From an uncultured Collinsella sp. (GTDB lineage: Bacteria; Actinomycetota; Coriobacteriia; Coriobacteriales; Coriobacteriaceae), in NCBI GenBank assembly GCA_900541185.1, contig UQIQ01000042.1, positions 1-19,956 on the forward strand: a stretch of 19,956 nt of DNA. Reading direction: 5' to 3'. Position numbers and translations under genes: made by a program. Positions 19,809-19,956 of this stretch are shown here, in pieces. Within the stretch, counting starts at the first letter, position 1; each line of letters opens with the position of its first letter. The notes beneath the pieces were generated by a model. That model did no database searches, was not told the DNA's origin, and saw only the letters and a list, made by a program, of their open reading frames with translations.

Positions 19809-19906
19809 AAACGGCCGAGAGCGGCAATCTGACGTTCAATCGTCGCTCGCGTACCAAAGTACGCGTCGCTTCTCTTTCACGTCACCTTGCTCGTTCTCGG
19901 CCGTTT
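19809..19906 (-). repeat. Structured dispersed element, copy B
   Basis: Outer stem AAACGGCCGAGA (19809-19820) pairs with TCTCGGCCGTTT (19895-19906). A stem GCAA (19824-19827) pairs with TTGC (19887-19890) and TGACGT (19830-19835) with ACGTCA (19879-19884). Between those two stems is the same GG/GA internal loop as in copy A (read on the minus strand). The core contains the perfect hairpin GCGTAC-TTTG-GTACGC. The remaining 50 bases to the window end show no gene. Confidence 0.75.
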
Positions 19907-19956
19907 TCGCTCATATGACCCAATCCGCTGTCAAGAGCCACAATGGCCCCGCCGAC

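Overview
The window is a 20-kb stretch of a GC-rich, gut-type actinobacterial chromosome. It is most likely Collinsella or a close relative (Coriobacteriia). This is judged from gene content and style: an ECF transporter, a D-aspartate ligase/racemase pair, LPXTG-anchored surface proteins and GC-rich codon use. No rRNA or other marker is present to prove it. The first 25 bases are Illumina Nextera adapter, so the left edge is a contig end from a draft assembly.

Layout. (1) 26-1925: the 5' part of lysA (DAP decarboxylase) on the minus strand, preceded by a clear lysine riboswitch, and divergent from an M20 amidohydrolase. (2) 1970-2974: a higBA toxin-antitoxin operon and a small two-helix membrane protein. 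(3) 2975-4556: a sparse region with a frameshifted small gene, a coiled-coil membrane-anchored protein of unknown function, degraded coding sequence and two inverted repeats. (4) 4557-7062: a Tat-type lipoprotein, a helix-turn-helix protein and a membrane Ser/Thr kinase in a row, with hairpins before the first and third genes. (5) 7105-9105 (minus): a secreted coiled-coil cell-wall hydrolase and a MOSC-domain protein. (6) 9340-11427 (plus): a D-aspartate ligase-type ATP-grasp enzyme and an Asp/Glu-type racemase, which together look like a module that adds D-Asp to the peptidoglycan cross-bridge. (7) 11552-15148 (minus): a complete ECF transporter (T protein, fused double ATPase, S component) behind a short leader peptide with three consecutive Trp codons and an intrinsic terminator. 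This is a textbook attenuation layout and marks the transporter as a tryptophan importer. (8) 15227-17202 (minus): an LPXTG-anchored C69 dipeptidase interrupted by a one-base frameshift in a homopolymer. (9) 17509-18528 (minus): a diacylglycerol-kinase-family lipid kinase coupled to a 30-residue membrane peptide. (10) 18627-19760 (plus): ribonuclease D.

The most unusual material is regulatory and structural. Two copies of a ~100-bp hairpin element (14148-14248 and 19809-19906, opposite orientations) keep a nearly identical 47-nt core and GG/GA internal loops while their stems differ but remain paired. This is a covariation signature of a structured, dispersed element. A near-perfect 40-bp palindrome lies beside the first copy, inside the transporter operon. 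The Trp leader also has a 21-nt inverted repeat bracketing its terminator, and the lysine riboswitch has two mutually exclusive pairings that could control the lysA ribosome-binding site.
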